Positions 1-7,117 of a stretch of 30,439 bases of DNA are shown here, in pieces. Source of the stretch: Sphingobacteriales bacterium (GTDB lineage: Bacteria > Bacteroidota > Bacteroidia > Chitinophagales > Chitinophagaceae); assembly GCA_947463665.1 (NCBI GenBank), contig CANHUD010000003.1, positions 1 to 30,439 on the forward strand, written 5' to 3'. Position 1 is the stretch's first letter. Every line of letters begins with the position of its first letter. The notes beneath the pieces are model-generated. The model did not search any database, was not told the origin of the DNA, and worked only from the letters and a program-made list of their open reading frames with translations. The position numbers and the translations under genes were made by a program.

Positions 1-1409
1 TTCTGATCGAAGAATACCTGTTTTTCCGACAGTTCGCGTTTCATAAAAAAAAGCTGATCCTCCATCGGGCTTCCATGAAATACTATGCCGATGAGCTGAT
101 CCAACAGGGATATCAGGTAGAATATGTGGAGAGCACAGAGGAGCGGTCAGATATCCGGAAACTATTGTCCACACTGGTTTCCAGAGGATTCAGGGAGGTG
201 CGGCTGGCAGAGGTGACAGACGACTGGCTGAAACGGCGGATAATGCATGCTGCCCACAAAAGTGGTCTGCAGGTTACTGAACTGCGCACCCCGGCCTTTC
301 TTAACTCTATGGAAGAGGTAGCTGATTATTTCGCGAAAAAGAAAACGTATTTCCAAACGGATTTTTACATCGCGCAGCGAAAAAAAAGAAATATCCTGAC
401 CGATTCCATCGGGCAGCCACTCGGAGGCAAATGGAGCTTCGATGCGGAAAACCGCGAACGCTTTCCCAAAGGGGGAAAAATCCCACGACTGCAATCACCC
501 GCCCCATCCCATTGGGTAACAGAAGCTATTGCGTACACGGAGAAAAATTTCCCGGAAAACCCTGGTGAAACCGAAGGATTTTCTTACCCGATATCCGCTA
601 CCGAAGCAGAAACATGGCTGACCGGTTTTCTAAGGGAACGATTGCATGATTTCGGTATCTATGAAGATGCGATGGTGCAAAAGGAAAATGTGCTCTACCA
701 TTCACTGCTGAGTCCGCTGATCAATATTGGACTGCTTACGCCAGACCAGGTGCTTGCTCAAACACTGGATCATGCCGCTGCTCATACGATCCCGCAGAAT
801 TCGCTGGAAGGATTTGTCCGCCAGCTGATGGGCTGGAGGGAATTCATCCGCATCGTGTATGAACGCGAAGGCAGAAAACAGCGAACTACTAACCATTTTG
901 GGTTCACCCGAAAAATCCCGCATTCGTTCTGGACAGGCACCACCGGCATTCATCCTGTAGATTCGGTGATCCGGCATACCCTCCGGGATGGATATACCCA
1001 TCACATCAACCGGTTAATGGTACTGGGGAATTTTATGCTGCTGTGTGCCTTTGATCCGGATGATGTGTATCGCTGGTTTATGGAAATGTATGTGGATGCG
1101 TACGACTGGGTAATGGTCCCTAATGTGTATGGGATGACGCAGTTTGCCGATGGAGGTTTGATGACCACCAAACCCTACATCAGCGGCAGCAATTACCTGA
1201 TGAAAATGGGCGATTGGGATAAAGGGGAATGGCAGGGCATCTGGGATGCGCTGTTCTGGAGATTCATGCATGTTCACCGGGATCTCTTCCTGAAAAATCC
1301 CCGGATGGGAATGCTGCTGCGTACCTTCGATAAAATGCCCGCTGAAAAAAGAACACTCCTGCTGGATAAAGCTGAACAATTCCTAACCAAACTGGATGGC
1401 CATGCGTAA
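1..1409 (+). CDS. Photolyase/cryptochrome-family protein (DPRP/FeS-BCP type), 5'-truncated by window edge
   Basis: The reading frame is open from position 3 with no start codon; the first complete Met is at 75, but the residues encoded before it (EEYLFFRQ, LILHRASMK) match the N-terminal photolyase domain of the deoxyribodipyrimidine photolyase-related family, so about 30 residues lie outside the window. The C-terminal half carries the FAD-binding region of this family: QLMGWREFIR, FWTGTTG, HHINRLMVLGNF, VDAYDWVMVPNVYGM, QFADGG and KNPRMGMLLRT. Members bind FAD and repair (6-4) photoproducts or act as photoreceptors. The [4Fe-4S] cysteines typical of bacterial (6-4) photolyases such as PhrB are absent: the visible protein has a single Cys. 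The next gene, a flavin reductase homologue, starts inside the last codons. Family assignment is firm; repair versus sensing cannot be decided from sequence. Confidence 0.9.
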   Translation, partial: LIEEYLFFRQFAFHKKKLILHRASMKYYADELIQQGYQVEYVESTEERSDIRKLLSTLVSRGFREVRLAEVTDDWLKRRIMHAAHKSGLQVTELRTPAFLNSMEEVADYFAKKKTYFQTDFYIAQRKKRNILTDSIGQPLGGKWSFDAENRERFPKGGKIPRLQSPAPSHWVTEAIAYTEKNFPENPGETEGFSYPISATEAETWLTGFLRERLHDFGIYEDAMVQKENVLYHSLLSPLINIGLLTPDQVLAQTLDHAAAHTIPQNSLEGFVRQLMGWREFIRIVYEREGRKQRTTNHFGFTRKIPHSFWTGTTGIHPVDSVIRHTLRDGYTHHINRLMVLGNFMLLCAFDPDDVYRWFMEMYVDAYDWVMVPNVYGMTQFADGGLMTTKPYISGSNYLMKMGDWDKGEWQGIWDALFWRFMHVHRDLFLKNPRMGMLLRTFDKMPAEKRTLLLDKAEQFLTKLDGHA

Positions 1410-1878
1410 ACCCTGGAACAGAGTCAGTCTGCCTGTTTATTCCGTTAGCAGCCAGGCCAACGGATCTCACAACATGCACATTTGCACCTATGTATCGGCC
1501 GTAAGCATGCAACCCAAACGCTACATGGTGGCCTTGTATGAAGGCACTAAAACGCGTGCGCTCGTAGAGCAGAACGGCCATTTTTTATTGCAGTTACTGC
1601 ATGAAGACCAGTATGCGCTGGTCCGCCATCTGGGGCAACAATCCGGACATACAAAAGACAAACTTTCCCTGCTGCGGAAACGAGGACAGCTCGATGCGTA
1701 TGATTCCTTTTATTACCTGAAAGAGGCACTTGCCATCATAGAATGTAAGGTCATAGATACCATGGAAGGAGGCGATCACAAACTCTTTTTGTGCGAAGTG
1801 ATTTCCCATCGGAATCTCCGGGATGGAAAGCCCCTCACCACCGGGTGGTTACAGGAGAAAAAGATCATCCGGGCCTGA
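1396..1878 (+). CDS. Flavin reductase-like (FMN-binding split barrel) protein
   Basis: This 160-residue protein looks like the flavin reductase domain family: NRVSLPVYSVSSQ at the start of the barrel, then CTYVSAVSMQPKRYMVALYEGTKT, a substitute for the usual flavin-binding strand-turn pattern, followed by NGHFLLQLL and a C-terminal segment ending in GWLQEKKII. Such proteins bind FMN or FAD and reduce it with NAD(P)H, or act as flavin-dependent oxidoreductases. It overlaps the photolyase-family gene by 14 bases, which suggests co-transcription and translational coupling and fits a role in supplying or using reduced flavin; that link is inference. A second ATG two codons later (1402) is an equally possible start. 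The substrate cannot be named. Confidence 0.78.
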   Translation: MAMRKPWNRVSLPVYSVSSQANGSHNMHICTYVSAVSMQPKRYMVALYEGTKTRALVEQNGHFLLQLLHEDQYALVRHLGQQSGHTKDKLSLLRKRGQLDAYDSFYYLKEALAIIECKVIDTMEGGDHKLFLCEVISHRNLRDGKPLTTGWLQEKKIIRA

Positions 1879-1887
1879 CAAATGATT

Positions 1888-1895
1888 TATCTTCG
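1888..1895 (+). promoter_or_regulatory. Possible -7 promoter element (TATCTTCG) ahead of the epimerase gene
   Basis: TATCTTCG matches the Bacteroidota -7 consensus TAnnTTTG except for one base and lies 24 bases before the start codon at 1920. I see no convincing TTTG at the -33 distance, so this is a weak call; read-through from the upstream gene is the alternative. Confidence 0.3.
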
Positions 1896-1919
1896 CGCTG
1901 CGATTTAATCTGAATTCAC

Positions 1920-3017
1920 ATGAGGATCACGCATACAGAATTATTCAAGCTTACCATAAAAATGGAACCTTTCGTGATCGCCACGGAAGTATCGTACTAT
2001 ACCCAGAATGTATTCATTCGCATGCATACGGATGCGGGCATCACCGGTATGGGCGAATGTTCCGCCTTTCCCATGCTGGTGGGCGAAACACAGGAAACCT
2101 GCTTTGTGGTAGGCCAGGATCTGGCACGTATTGCGAAAGGAAAAGATCCGCTGGCCATTGAAGAACGACTGCAGGAATTTGATGCCTATATTGCTTATAA
2201 TACCACCATCAAAAGTGCCTTCGATATGGCATTGCTGGATATTGCAGCCAAGCAGGCCAATCTTCCATTATATAAATATCTGGGGGGAACACGTAAATCA
2301 TTGCAGACTGATCTGACCATCGGTATAGATACTCCCGAAGGGATGGCCGCCACTGCCCGTAAGTTTGTAGCGGATGGGGTGAAGATCATCAAGGTGAAAC
2401 TTGGCAAAGACGGACCGGAGGATGTGGAACGGATCCGCCTGATCCGCGAGGCAGTTGGTCCGGATATCCAGCTCCGCATAGATGCCAACCAGGGATGGGA
2501 TCCCGACACAGCCAGGGAAACCCTGCAGACACTGGGTGGTTATTCGATCCAGTATTGTGAGCAGCCGATGTCCTATAAATATGATCATCTTTTGCCGACC
2601 CTCCGGAAGGAATCCCCTATACCCATTATGGCCGATGAGTCGGTGAATGATCATTTGGATGCCATCCGACTGATCGAAGCCGGGGCTGTAGACTATCTGA
2701 ACATCAAACTGGCGAAATCAGGTGGCATTCTCGAAGCCCGCCGTATTGCGGATGAAGCAGGGAAACGCGGTGTGGCCTGCCAGCTGGGCGGCATGGTGGA
2801 AAGCCGGCTGGGGCTGACGGCCAAAGCCCATTTTGCTATGGCCCACGATGCCATACAGTTTTATGATCTGGATACCTGCTTACTGGGCCAACTGGAAGAC
2901 CCGGTGATTGGGGGTGCCCGGTATGAAAACTATTTTGTAGTGGTTTCTGAAGAACCCGGAATTGCCGCAGATATCGACCCCGTCTTTCTCAGGAATTGTA
3001 CGAGTATAACCATATAA
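1920..3017 (+). CDS. Dipeptide epimerase-like enzyme of the enolase superfamily (muconate lactonizing subgroup)
   Basis: A 365-residue protein with an N-terminal capping domain and a C-terminal barrel. Barrel motifs are in order: the KxK pair at K158/K160 (IIKVKLG), metal ligands D188 (RIDANQGW), E214 (YCEQP) and D239 (MADES), and the opposing lysine K263 (YLNIKLAKSGG). Near the end is D316-x-D318 (FYDLDT), the motif that in L-Ala-D/L-Glu and related dipeptide epimerases binds the amino group of the dipeptide. All catalytic residues are present, so an active alpha-epimerase is likely, perhaps in recycling of cell-wall peptides or using other dipeptides; specificity in this family varies widely and cannot be read off. 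The thioesterase gene begins 6 bases after its stop, so the two are probably co-transcribed. Confidence 0.88.
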   Translation: MRITHTELFKLTIKMEPFVIATEVSYYTQNVFIRMHTDAGITGMGECSAFPMLVGETQETCFVVGQDLARIAKGKDPLAIEERLQEFDAYIAYNTTIKSAFDMALLDIAAKQANLPLYKYLGGTRKSLQTDLTIGIDTPEGMAATARKFVADGVKIIKVKLGKDGPEDVERIRLIREAVGPDIQLRIDANQGWDPDTARETLQTLGGYSIQYCEQPMSYKYDHLLPTLRKESPIPIMADESVNDHLDAIRLIEAGAVDYLNIKLAKSGGILEARRIADEAGKRGVACQLGGMVESRLGLTAKAHFAMAHDAIQFYDLDTCLLGQLEDPVIGGARYENYFVVVSEEPGIAADIDPVFLRNCTSITI

Positions 3018-3023
3018 GAAAGT

Positions 3024-3539
3024 ATGAAAGCAAAACGCGCTGAAGATAGTCTTATTATTATGACAGAGCTGGTACTTCCCAATGATACCAATCATTTTGG
3101 GAACCTGATGGGTGGAAGGCTGATGTACTGGATGGATATTGCGGCCGGACTGGCAGCCGGTAAACACTGTAATGCTCCCGTTGTAACGGCTTCCGTTGAT
3201 AACATCTCGTTTCAATCTGCCATTAAACTGGGAAATGTAGTGCACATTGAAGCGAAAGTTACCCGGGCTTTCAATACATCCATGGAGGTTTACATAAAAG
3301 TATGGGGAGAAGATCACACCCATCAATACCGATACAAAAGTAACGAGGCGTATTACACATTCGTAGCGCTGGATCCAAATGGCAAGCCGCGTCCCGTACC
3401 TGGAGTGGAACCTGTTTCAGAGGAGGAAAAGAAACTTTTCGATGGTGCCCTTCGCAGAAGACAGCTCCGACTAATCCTTAGCGGTAAGATGAAACCGGAT
3501 GAAGCCGCAGAACTTAAAGCACTGTTTATTAAAGATTAG
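3024..3539 (+). CDS. Acyl-CoA thioesterase, hotdog fold (YciA/BACH-like)
   Basis: The 171-residue sequence has the single-hotdog acyl-CoA hydrolase signature: LPNDTNHFGNLMGGRLMYWMD (residues 18-38) contains the Asn and Asp positions used for catalysis in this family, followed by ASVDNISFQSAIKLGNVVHIEAKVT, the main helix-strand core. It should hydrolyse acyl-CoA to fatty acid and CoA in the cytoplasm. A charged C-terminal tail (RRRQLRLILSGKMKPDEA) is also common in Bacteroidota homologues. It is closely spaced after the epimerase gene and convergent with the acyltransferase gene, with only 10 bases between the two stop codons. Chain-length preference is unknown. Confidence 0.9.
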   Translation: MKAKRAEDSLIIMTELVLPNDTNHFGNLMGGRLMYWMDIAAGLAAGKHCNAPVVTASVDNISFQSAIKLGNVVHIEAKVTRAFNTSMEVYIKVWGEDHTHQYRYKSNEAYYTFVALDPNGKPRPVPGVEPVSEEEKKLFDGALRRRQLRLILSGKMKPDEAAELKALFIKD

Positions 3540-3552
3540 AGATTAGAGATTA
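3534..3552. repeat. Short GATTAGA tandem repeat at convergent gene ends
   Basis: About 2.7 direct copies of GATTAGA lie between the thioesterase and acyltransferase genes and supply both stop codons (TAG at 3537-3539 on plus; TAA at 3552-3550 on minus). It is probably a simple slippage product. No intrinsic terminator hairpin is visible between these genes. Confidence 0.6.
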
Positions 3553-4350
3553 TTTGTCCAGTGCGGAAAGCAGGTGATGCTTGCCCTTCAACATGAAGGA
3601 TCGGCTCTGTTCGATAGCGTCCATTACTTTATCAAGAATCTGGTCAACGGATTCATTATAATCCAGCTGCAAAGGTTCTTTAAAGCGCACAGAAAGTAAG
3701 GTACCTTTCTTCTTGAATTTCAGACCTGTTTTATTAAATGCCCGCCAAAAACCATTGATCACTACCGGCACAACAATGGGGTGGTTGTTCTTAATGATAT
3801 GCGCAGTCCCTTTTCTGCCGGGTGCAAATGGTTTGGTGGTTCCCTGAGGAAAGGTGATCACCCAACTTTTTTGCAAAGCGGTGTCAATCTTTTCGGTATC
3901 GGAAAAATCCACATCTCTTTGCACGGCCTCCCCTTTTGCCCTCCAGGTTCGTTTTACAGTCAGAGCACCGCCCAAAGCAAAAATCCGACTAATCAGATTT
4001 CCTTTCATGGTTTCCTCCGCAGCCACGAAATGAACATTCGTGAATGGATTCAATAAATAATAAGGTATTCCCAGTCGATTTTTCTTCCGCCACTTAACAG
4101 CACAAAAAATGTGAAGAAACGTAATTACATCAGCAAAATATGTCTGATGATTGGAAACAAATAAAACATTCTGCTGCGGTAAACCCCTCAAATGCTCCGT
4201 TCCCGATATGTGGATGCGGTTCACCAATACCAGGCCCGGGTATGAAGCAGCACCTACCACTGCGTATACCAGTTTCCGAATGGGTCGCCAATCGTTGAAT
4301 CTAATCATGTCCGTATCTGATTTGTAGCGGTCAGCGTGCAATATACTCAT
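3550..4350 (-). CDS. 1-acyl-glycerol-3-phosphate acyltransferase-like (PlsC/LPLAT family)
   Basis: The 266-residue protein has the acyltransferase block order of the PlsC family: SNHQTYFAD at residues 66-74, FPQGTTKPF at 167-175, and IVVPVVING at 192-200. A hydrophobic stretch near residues 28-44 could anchor it to the inner membrane, where such enzymes acylate lysophosphatidate or related lipids. Two departures are visible: the first motif has five residues between His68 and Asp74 rather than the usual four, and the FPEGT motif reads FPQGT. These may define a Bacteroidota subfamily with another acceptor (for example an aminolipid) rather than a dead enzyme. The gene is divergent from the rhodopsin gene across a 269-base intergenic region. 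Confidence 0.82.
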   Translation of the reverse strand: MSILHADRYKSDTDMIRFNDWRPIRKLVYAVVGAASYPGLVLVNRIHISGTEHLRGLPQQNVLFVSNHQTYFADVITFLHIFCAVKWRKKNRLGIPYYLLNPFTNVHFVAAEETMKGNLISRIFALGGALTVKRTWRAKGEAVQRDVDFSDTEKIDTALQKSWVITFPQGTTKPFAPGRKGTAHIIKNNHPIVVPVVINGFWRAFNKTGLKFKKKGTLLSVRFKEPLQLDYNESVDQILDKVMDAIEQSRSFMLKGKHHLLSALDK

Positions 4351-4428
4351 TTTAGTGTTTTACGCAGGTTTAGAAACTATATACAACCAGAAGTTTTAGA
4401 TCAACAGTAATTACGAGTACAAAAGGGC

Positions 4429-4458
4429 TGAAAATCATATACATATAACTGATTTTCA
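4429..4458. promoter_or_regulatory. Nine-base inverted repeat in the acyltransferase/rhodopsin intergenic region
   Basis: TGAAAATCA (4429-4437) and TGATTTTCA (4450-4458) are perfect inverted copies separated by 12 bases. It lies between two divergent genes, so it could be an operator for either; it has no U-run and is not a terminator. The function is unknown. Confidence 0.4.
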
Positions 4459-4477
4459 ATTACTTAAAATATTGTTT

Positions 4478-4505
4478 AATGTTGGTACGTACAATGTTGA
4501 ACATT
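4478..4505. promoter_or_regulatory. Candidate operator upstream of rhodopsin: AATGTTG direct repeat plus palindrome
   Basis: AATGTTG occurs at 4478-4484 and again at 4493-4499, flanking the self-complementary octamer GTACGTAC. The second copy is also the left half of a perfect interrupted palindrome AATGTT-G-AACATT (4493-4505). This density of symmetry 115-140 bases before the rhodopsin start suggests a regulator-binding site; TAATGTTG at 4477 also matches the -7 consensus TAnnTTTG with one mismatch. A light- or carotenoid-responsive regulator is only a guess. Confidence 0.45.
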
Positions 4506-4619
4506 CTTAAAATCAGGATTTTTCAACAAGCAAAAGGGTGTTTTCTGAAACCATTAACGAATTATCATGTTCTATTCTTCGGTTCAATCATTTTTTAACC
4601 AACCAAAATCATCAGTGTT

Positions 4620-5363
4620 ATGCTCACAAGTTTGCTTGATGTAACGGCCATTGCGAATGACAATTACACGGCCTTTACATTTTTCATTGGAACTATGGCC
4701 ATGATGGCCGCGTCAGTGTTCTTTTTCTTTGAACTGTCGAATACCGACAAGAAGTGGAGAACTTCTTTGCTGGTATCCGGCCTGATCACCTTCATTGCAG
4801 CAGTGCATTACTATTACATGCGCGGCTACAATCTGGAAACAGGTGAATCACCAACCTTCTTCCGTTATGTGGACTGGATTCTGACTGTACCTCTGATGTG
4901 CGTAGAATTCTACCTGATTACGAGGAAAGTAGGTGCTACACAGGGTCTTCTGTGGAAATTGATCTTTGCCTCTCTGGTGATGCTGATCACCGGTTATGTA
5001 GGTGAAGCAATCTACGGTGCTGAAGCTCAAAGCTGGGTATGGGGTGCCATCAGTGGTGCTGCCTACTTCTACATCGTGTACCTGGTATGGTTCGGTGATG
5101 TAGCGAAACTGGCTGGCAGTGCCGGACCAGCAGTTGCAAAAGCCAACAAGACGCTTGCCTGGTTTGTACTGGTTGGATGGGCAATCTATCCGCTGGGTTA
5201 CATCCTCGGAACCAAAGGTGGTCTTTTTGGTGCTCAACTGGTAGCAGATCCTGCTGCTGCTCAGGCTTCAATGGACATCATCTACAACATTGGTGATGCC
5301 GTAAACAAGATCGGATTTGGTCTGGTTATCTATGCGCTGAGTCGTTCTGAAGACAAGGCATAA
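4620..5363 (+). CDS. Proteorhodopsin, green-type light-driven proton pump
   Basis: A 247-residue, seven-helix microbial rhodopsin. Helix C (RYVDWILTVPLMCVEFYL) has the outward proton pump triad D85, T89 and E96, with M93 at the colour-tuning site, as in green-absorbing Bacteroidota proteorhodopsins. H63 in helix B is the partner of the acceptor Asp, R82 is conserved, helix F has WAIYP (187-191), and helix G has D226 and the retinal Schiff-base lysine K230. Helix E contains WG at 141-142; by eye Gly142 aligns with the xanthorhodopsin glycine that opens a window for a carotenoid antenna. The start codon has no Shine-Dalgarno but an A/T-rich leader. An intrinsic terminator follows directly, then blh, which makes its retinal. 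The proton-pump call is firm; antenna binding is inference. Confidence 0.97.
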   Translation: MLTSLLDVTAIANDNYTAFTFFIGTMAMMAASVFFFFELSNTDKKWRTSLLVSGLITFIAAVHYYYMRGYNLETGESPTFFRYVDWILTVPLMCVEFYLITRKVGATQGLLWKLIFASLVMLITGYVGEAIYGAEAQSWVWGAISGAAYFYIVYLVWFGDVAKLAGSAGPAVAKANKTLAWFVLVGWAIYPLGYILGTKGGLFGAQLVADPAAAQASMDIIYNIGDAVNKIGFGLVIYALSRSEDKA

Positions 5364-5378
5364 TCTCTCTCGTTTTAG

Positions 5379-5411
5379 CAGGCAGGCCTACATGGCCTGC
5401 CTGTTTTTTTT
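5379..5411 (+). terminator. Intrinsic terminator after rhodopsin
   Basis: A perfect 10-base-pair stem (CAGGCAGGCC / GGCCTGCCTG) with the loop TACAT is followed by eight T residues. It starts 16 bases after the rhodopsin stop and ends 9 bases before the blh start, so it should cut most rhodopsin transcripts before blh. Confidence 0.92.
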
Positions 5412-5420
5412 AAATCAGAA

Positions 5421-6395
5421 ATGTGCATGTCACGGCTTTTCAAAAAATATCCGGCTGAATATCTGATGATCCTCCCATGGATGTGTATCTCGATGTTTCC
5501 GCTGATTGGTTATTCCGTTCCGCTGACGGCTCAATATGTTTTCTTCTTCGCCAGCATTGTACTGACAGGTATACCGCATGGAGCGCTTGACCATTTGGTG
5601 GATGAACAGAACAAAAGGTTATCCGGTCAGCCATTCACCCTATGGCAATTTCTCGGATCTTACCTACTTCGGATGCTTTCCTTTGGTCTGATATGGTATG
5701 TTTCACCTGGCATGGCACTGCTGATCTTCTTGCTGATCTCGGCCTTTCATTTTGGAGAAACCGATCTATGTGAACACGATCATCGTCCATTAACCTTATT
5801 CCTTTCATTTTTATACGGAACAGGCCTTCTCTTCTTCCTTTTGATCTCGCATCTGGATGAAGTCATCCCGATACTGACATCGATCCCACAATTCAGCATC
5901 CCTTACGCCATTCGTGAACTGGCAGACGGGCCGCAATCAATACTACTTCTACTTACATTCGTTCAACTGATTGTTATTTGGACGCTACAGGGTTCTGGCA
6001 AGGATAAAATCATCCTTACCATAAGAACGCTGGTGATGTTAACCCTGATTTATGTACTTCCGCTGCTGCTTGCCTTTACCTTCTATTTTGGCAGCTGGCA
6101 TTCCATACGATCCCTTTCAATGATCCGAAATCATCTGAACCAGACGGCTATCCAGCCACTAACCCTACTGGGTTGGTGGAAGAAAAGTCTGCCGCTAACA
6201 CTATTAGCATTGTTCATGATGACCATACTGATTATCCTGCTGAATGCCGTTTATGGATGGTCGGTAACCCTGATCGCTTTATTCATCGGGGTAGCGATAC
6301 TAACCGCTCCGCACCTGACAGTGATGAGTCACATGTATGACCATCTTCGTAAAAGAAACTCTACCTCTGAATTTGTTTTGTCGCAGTCAAAATAA
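5421..6395 (+). CDS. blh: Beta-carotene 15,15'-dioxygenase, Brp/Blh family
   Basis: A 324-residue, strongly hydrophobic multi-pass membrane protein with the conserved histidine motifs of the Brp/Blh family: GIPHGALDH (50-58), SAFHFGETD (107-115), YFGSWHSIRS (222-231) and TAPHLTVMSH (295-304). The histidines (H53, H58, H110, H227, H298, H304) are candidate ligands for the active-site iron. The enzyme cleaves beta-carotene into two molecules of all-trans retinal, the chromophore of the adjacent rhodopsin. The start could be Met1 (5421) or Met3 (5427). It sits 9 bases after the rhodopsin terminator, so its expression needs read-through or its own promoter. The HAD gene follows after 15 bases. 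Beta-carotene synthesis genes are not in the window. Confidence 0.95.
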   Translation: MCMSRLFKKYPAEYLMILPWMCISMFPLIGYSVPLTAQYVFFFASIVLTGIPHGALDHLVDEQNKRLSGQPFTLWQFLGSYLLRMLSFGLIWYVSPGMALLIFLLISAFHFGETDLCEHDHRPLTLFLSFLYGTGLLFFLLISHLDEVIPILTSIPQFSIPYAIRELADGPQSILLLLTFVQLIVIWTLQGSGKDKIILTIRTLVMLTLIYVLPLLLAFTFYFGSWHSIRSLSMIRNHLNQTAIQPLTLLGWWKKSLPLTLLALFMMTILIILLNAVYGWSVTLIALFIGVAILTAPHLTVMSHMYDHLRKRNSTSEFVLSQSK

Positions 6396-6410
6396 TCCGT
6401 AACATCGGGT

Positions 6411-7061
6411 ATGATCCGAACGGCAATTTTTGATATGGACGGCCTGCTGATTGATTCTGAACCACTCTGGTATGAAGCAGCCGTAGACGTTTTTCAACCA
6501 TTGGGGATTACACTAACCCCGGAACTGTATGCCCATTCCGTGGGGCTTCGCACCAAAGAGTTTGTAGATTACTGGTTTCGCAGATATGAGCTGAATCCCG
6601 AAAACGCAACCCATACCATTGAGGCCATCCATGAAACGGTGGTAGAAAAAATCAGACGGAGAGGCGAAGCGATGCCCGGAGTATATGATGTATTAGAACA
6701 TGTACGTGTAAAAGGTCTTTCTGTAGGACTGGCCACGTCATCTCCCGCATCGCTGGTAGAGGTTGTAGTAGATAAACTGAACATTCGTTCCTATTTCCAT
6801 GCGTTTCATTCTGCTGAAAAACTTGAATTTGGGAAACCTCATCCTCAGGTTTATCTGGATTGTGCCAAATCCCTGCATACGGCTCCTGTAGAGTGCGTAT
6901 GCTTCGAGGATTCTTTTTTTGGTATGATCGCAGCAAAAGCAGCACGCATGCACTGTGTAGTGGTACCGCATCCGGATGTAAGAACACAACCCCGTTTTCA
7001 GGCAGCAGATTTATTGTTGCATAATCTGACAGACTTTCAGCTTGATCTGCTCAAAGAATAA
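6411..7061 (+). CDS. HAD-superfamily phosphatase, HxpB/beta-phosphoglucomutase-like
   Basis: The 216-residue protein has all four HAD motifs: DMDGLLIDSEPLW with nucleophile D8 and acid/base D10, LATSSPAS around T109-S111, K142 in GKPHPQVY, and E166/D167 in FEDSFFG. The helical cap between motifs I and II places it in the beta-phosphoglucomutase/hexitol phosphatase group (IA subfamily), so it probably dephosphorylates a small sugar phosphate. It is the last gene of the rhodopsin-blh side and is closely spaced after blh, but a role in phototrophy is not suggested by the family. It ends at a bidirectional terminator shared with rpsA. Confidence 0.88.
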   Translation: MIRTAIFDMDGLLIDSEPLWYEAAVDVFQPLGITLTPELYAHSVGLRTKEFVDYWFRRYELNPENATHTIEAIHETVVEKIRRRGEAMPGVYDVLEHVRVKGLSVGLATSSPASLVEVVVDKLNIRSYFHAFHSAEKLEFGKPHPQVYLDCAKSLHTAPVECVCFEDSFFGMIAAKAARMHCVVVPHPDVRTQPRFQAADLLLHNLTDFQLDLLKE

Positions 7062-7088
7062 AAAAAACCCCGGCAGCTGCCGGGGTTT
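7060..7088. terminator. Bidirectional terminator between the HAD gene and rpsA
   Basis: A 24-base perfect palindrome (7065-7088) with core CCCCGGCAGCTGCCGGGG separates the convergent genes. The minus-strand transcript ends in a run of eight U, making it a strong terminator for rpsA; on the plus strand only UUU follows, so it is weaker for the HAD gene. Confidence 0.88.
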
Positions 7089-7117
7089 CATGCTATTGGG
7101 CGATAAAATTACCAGGC

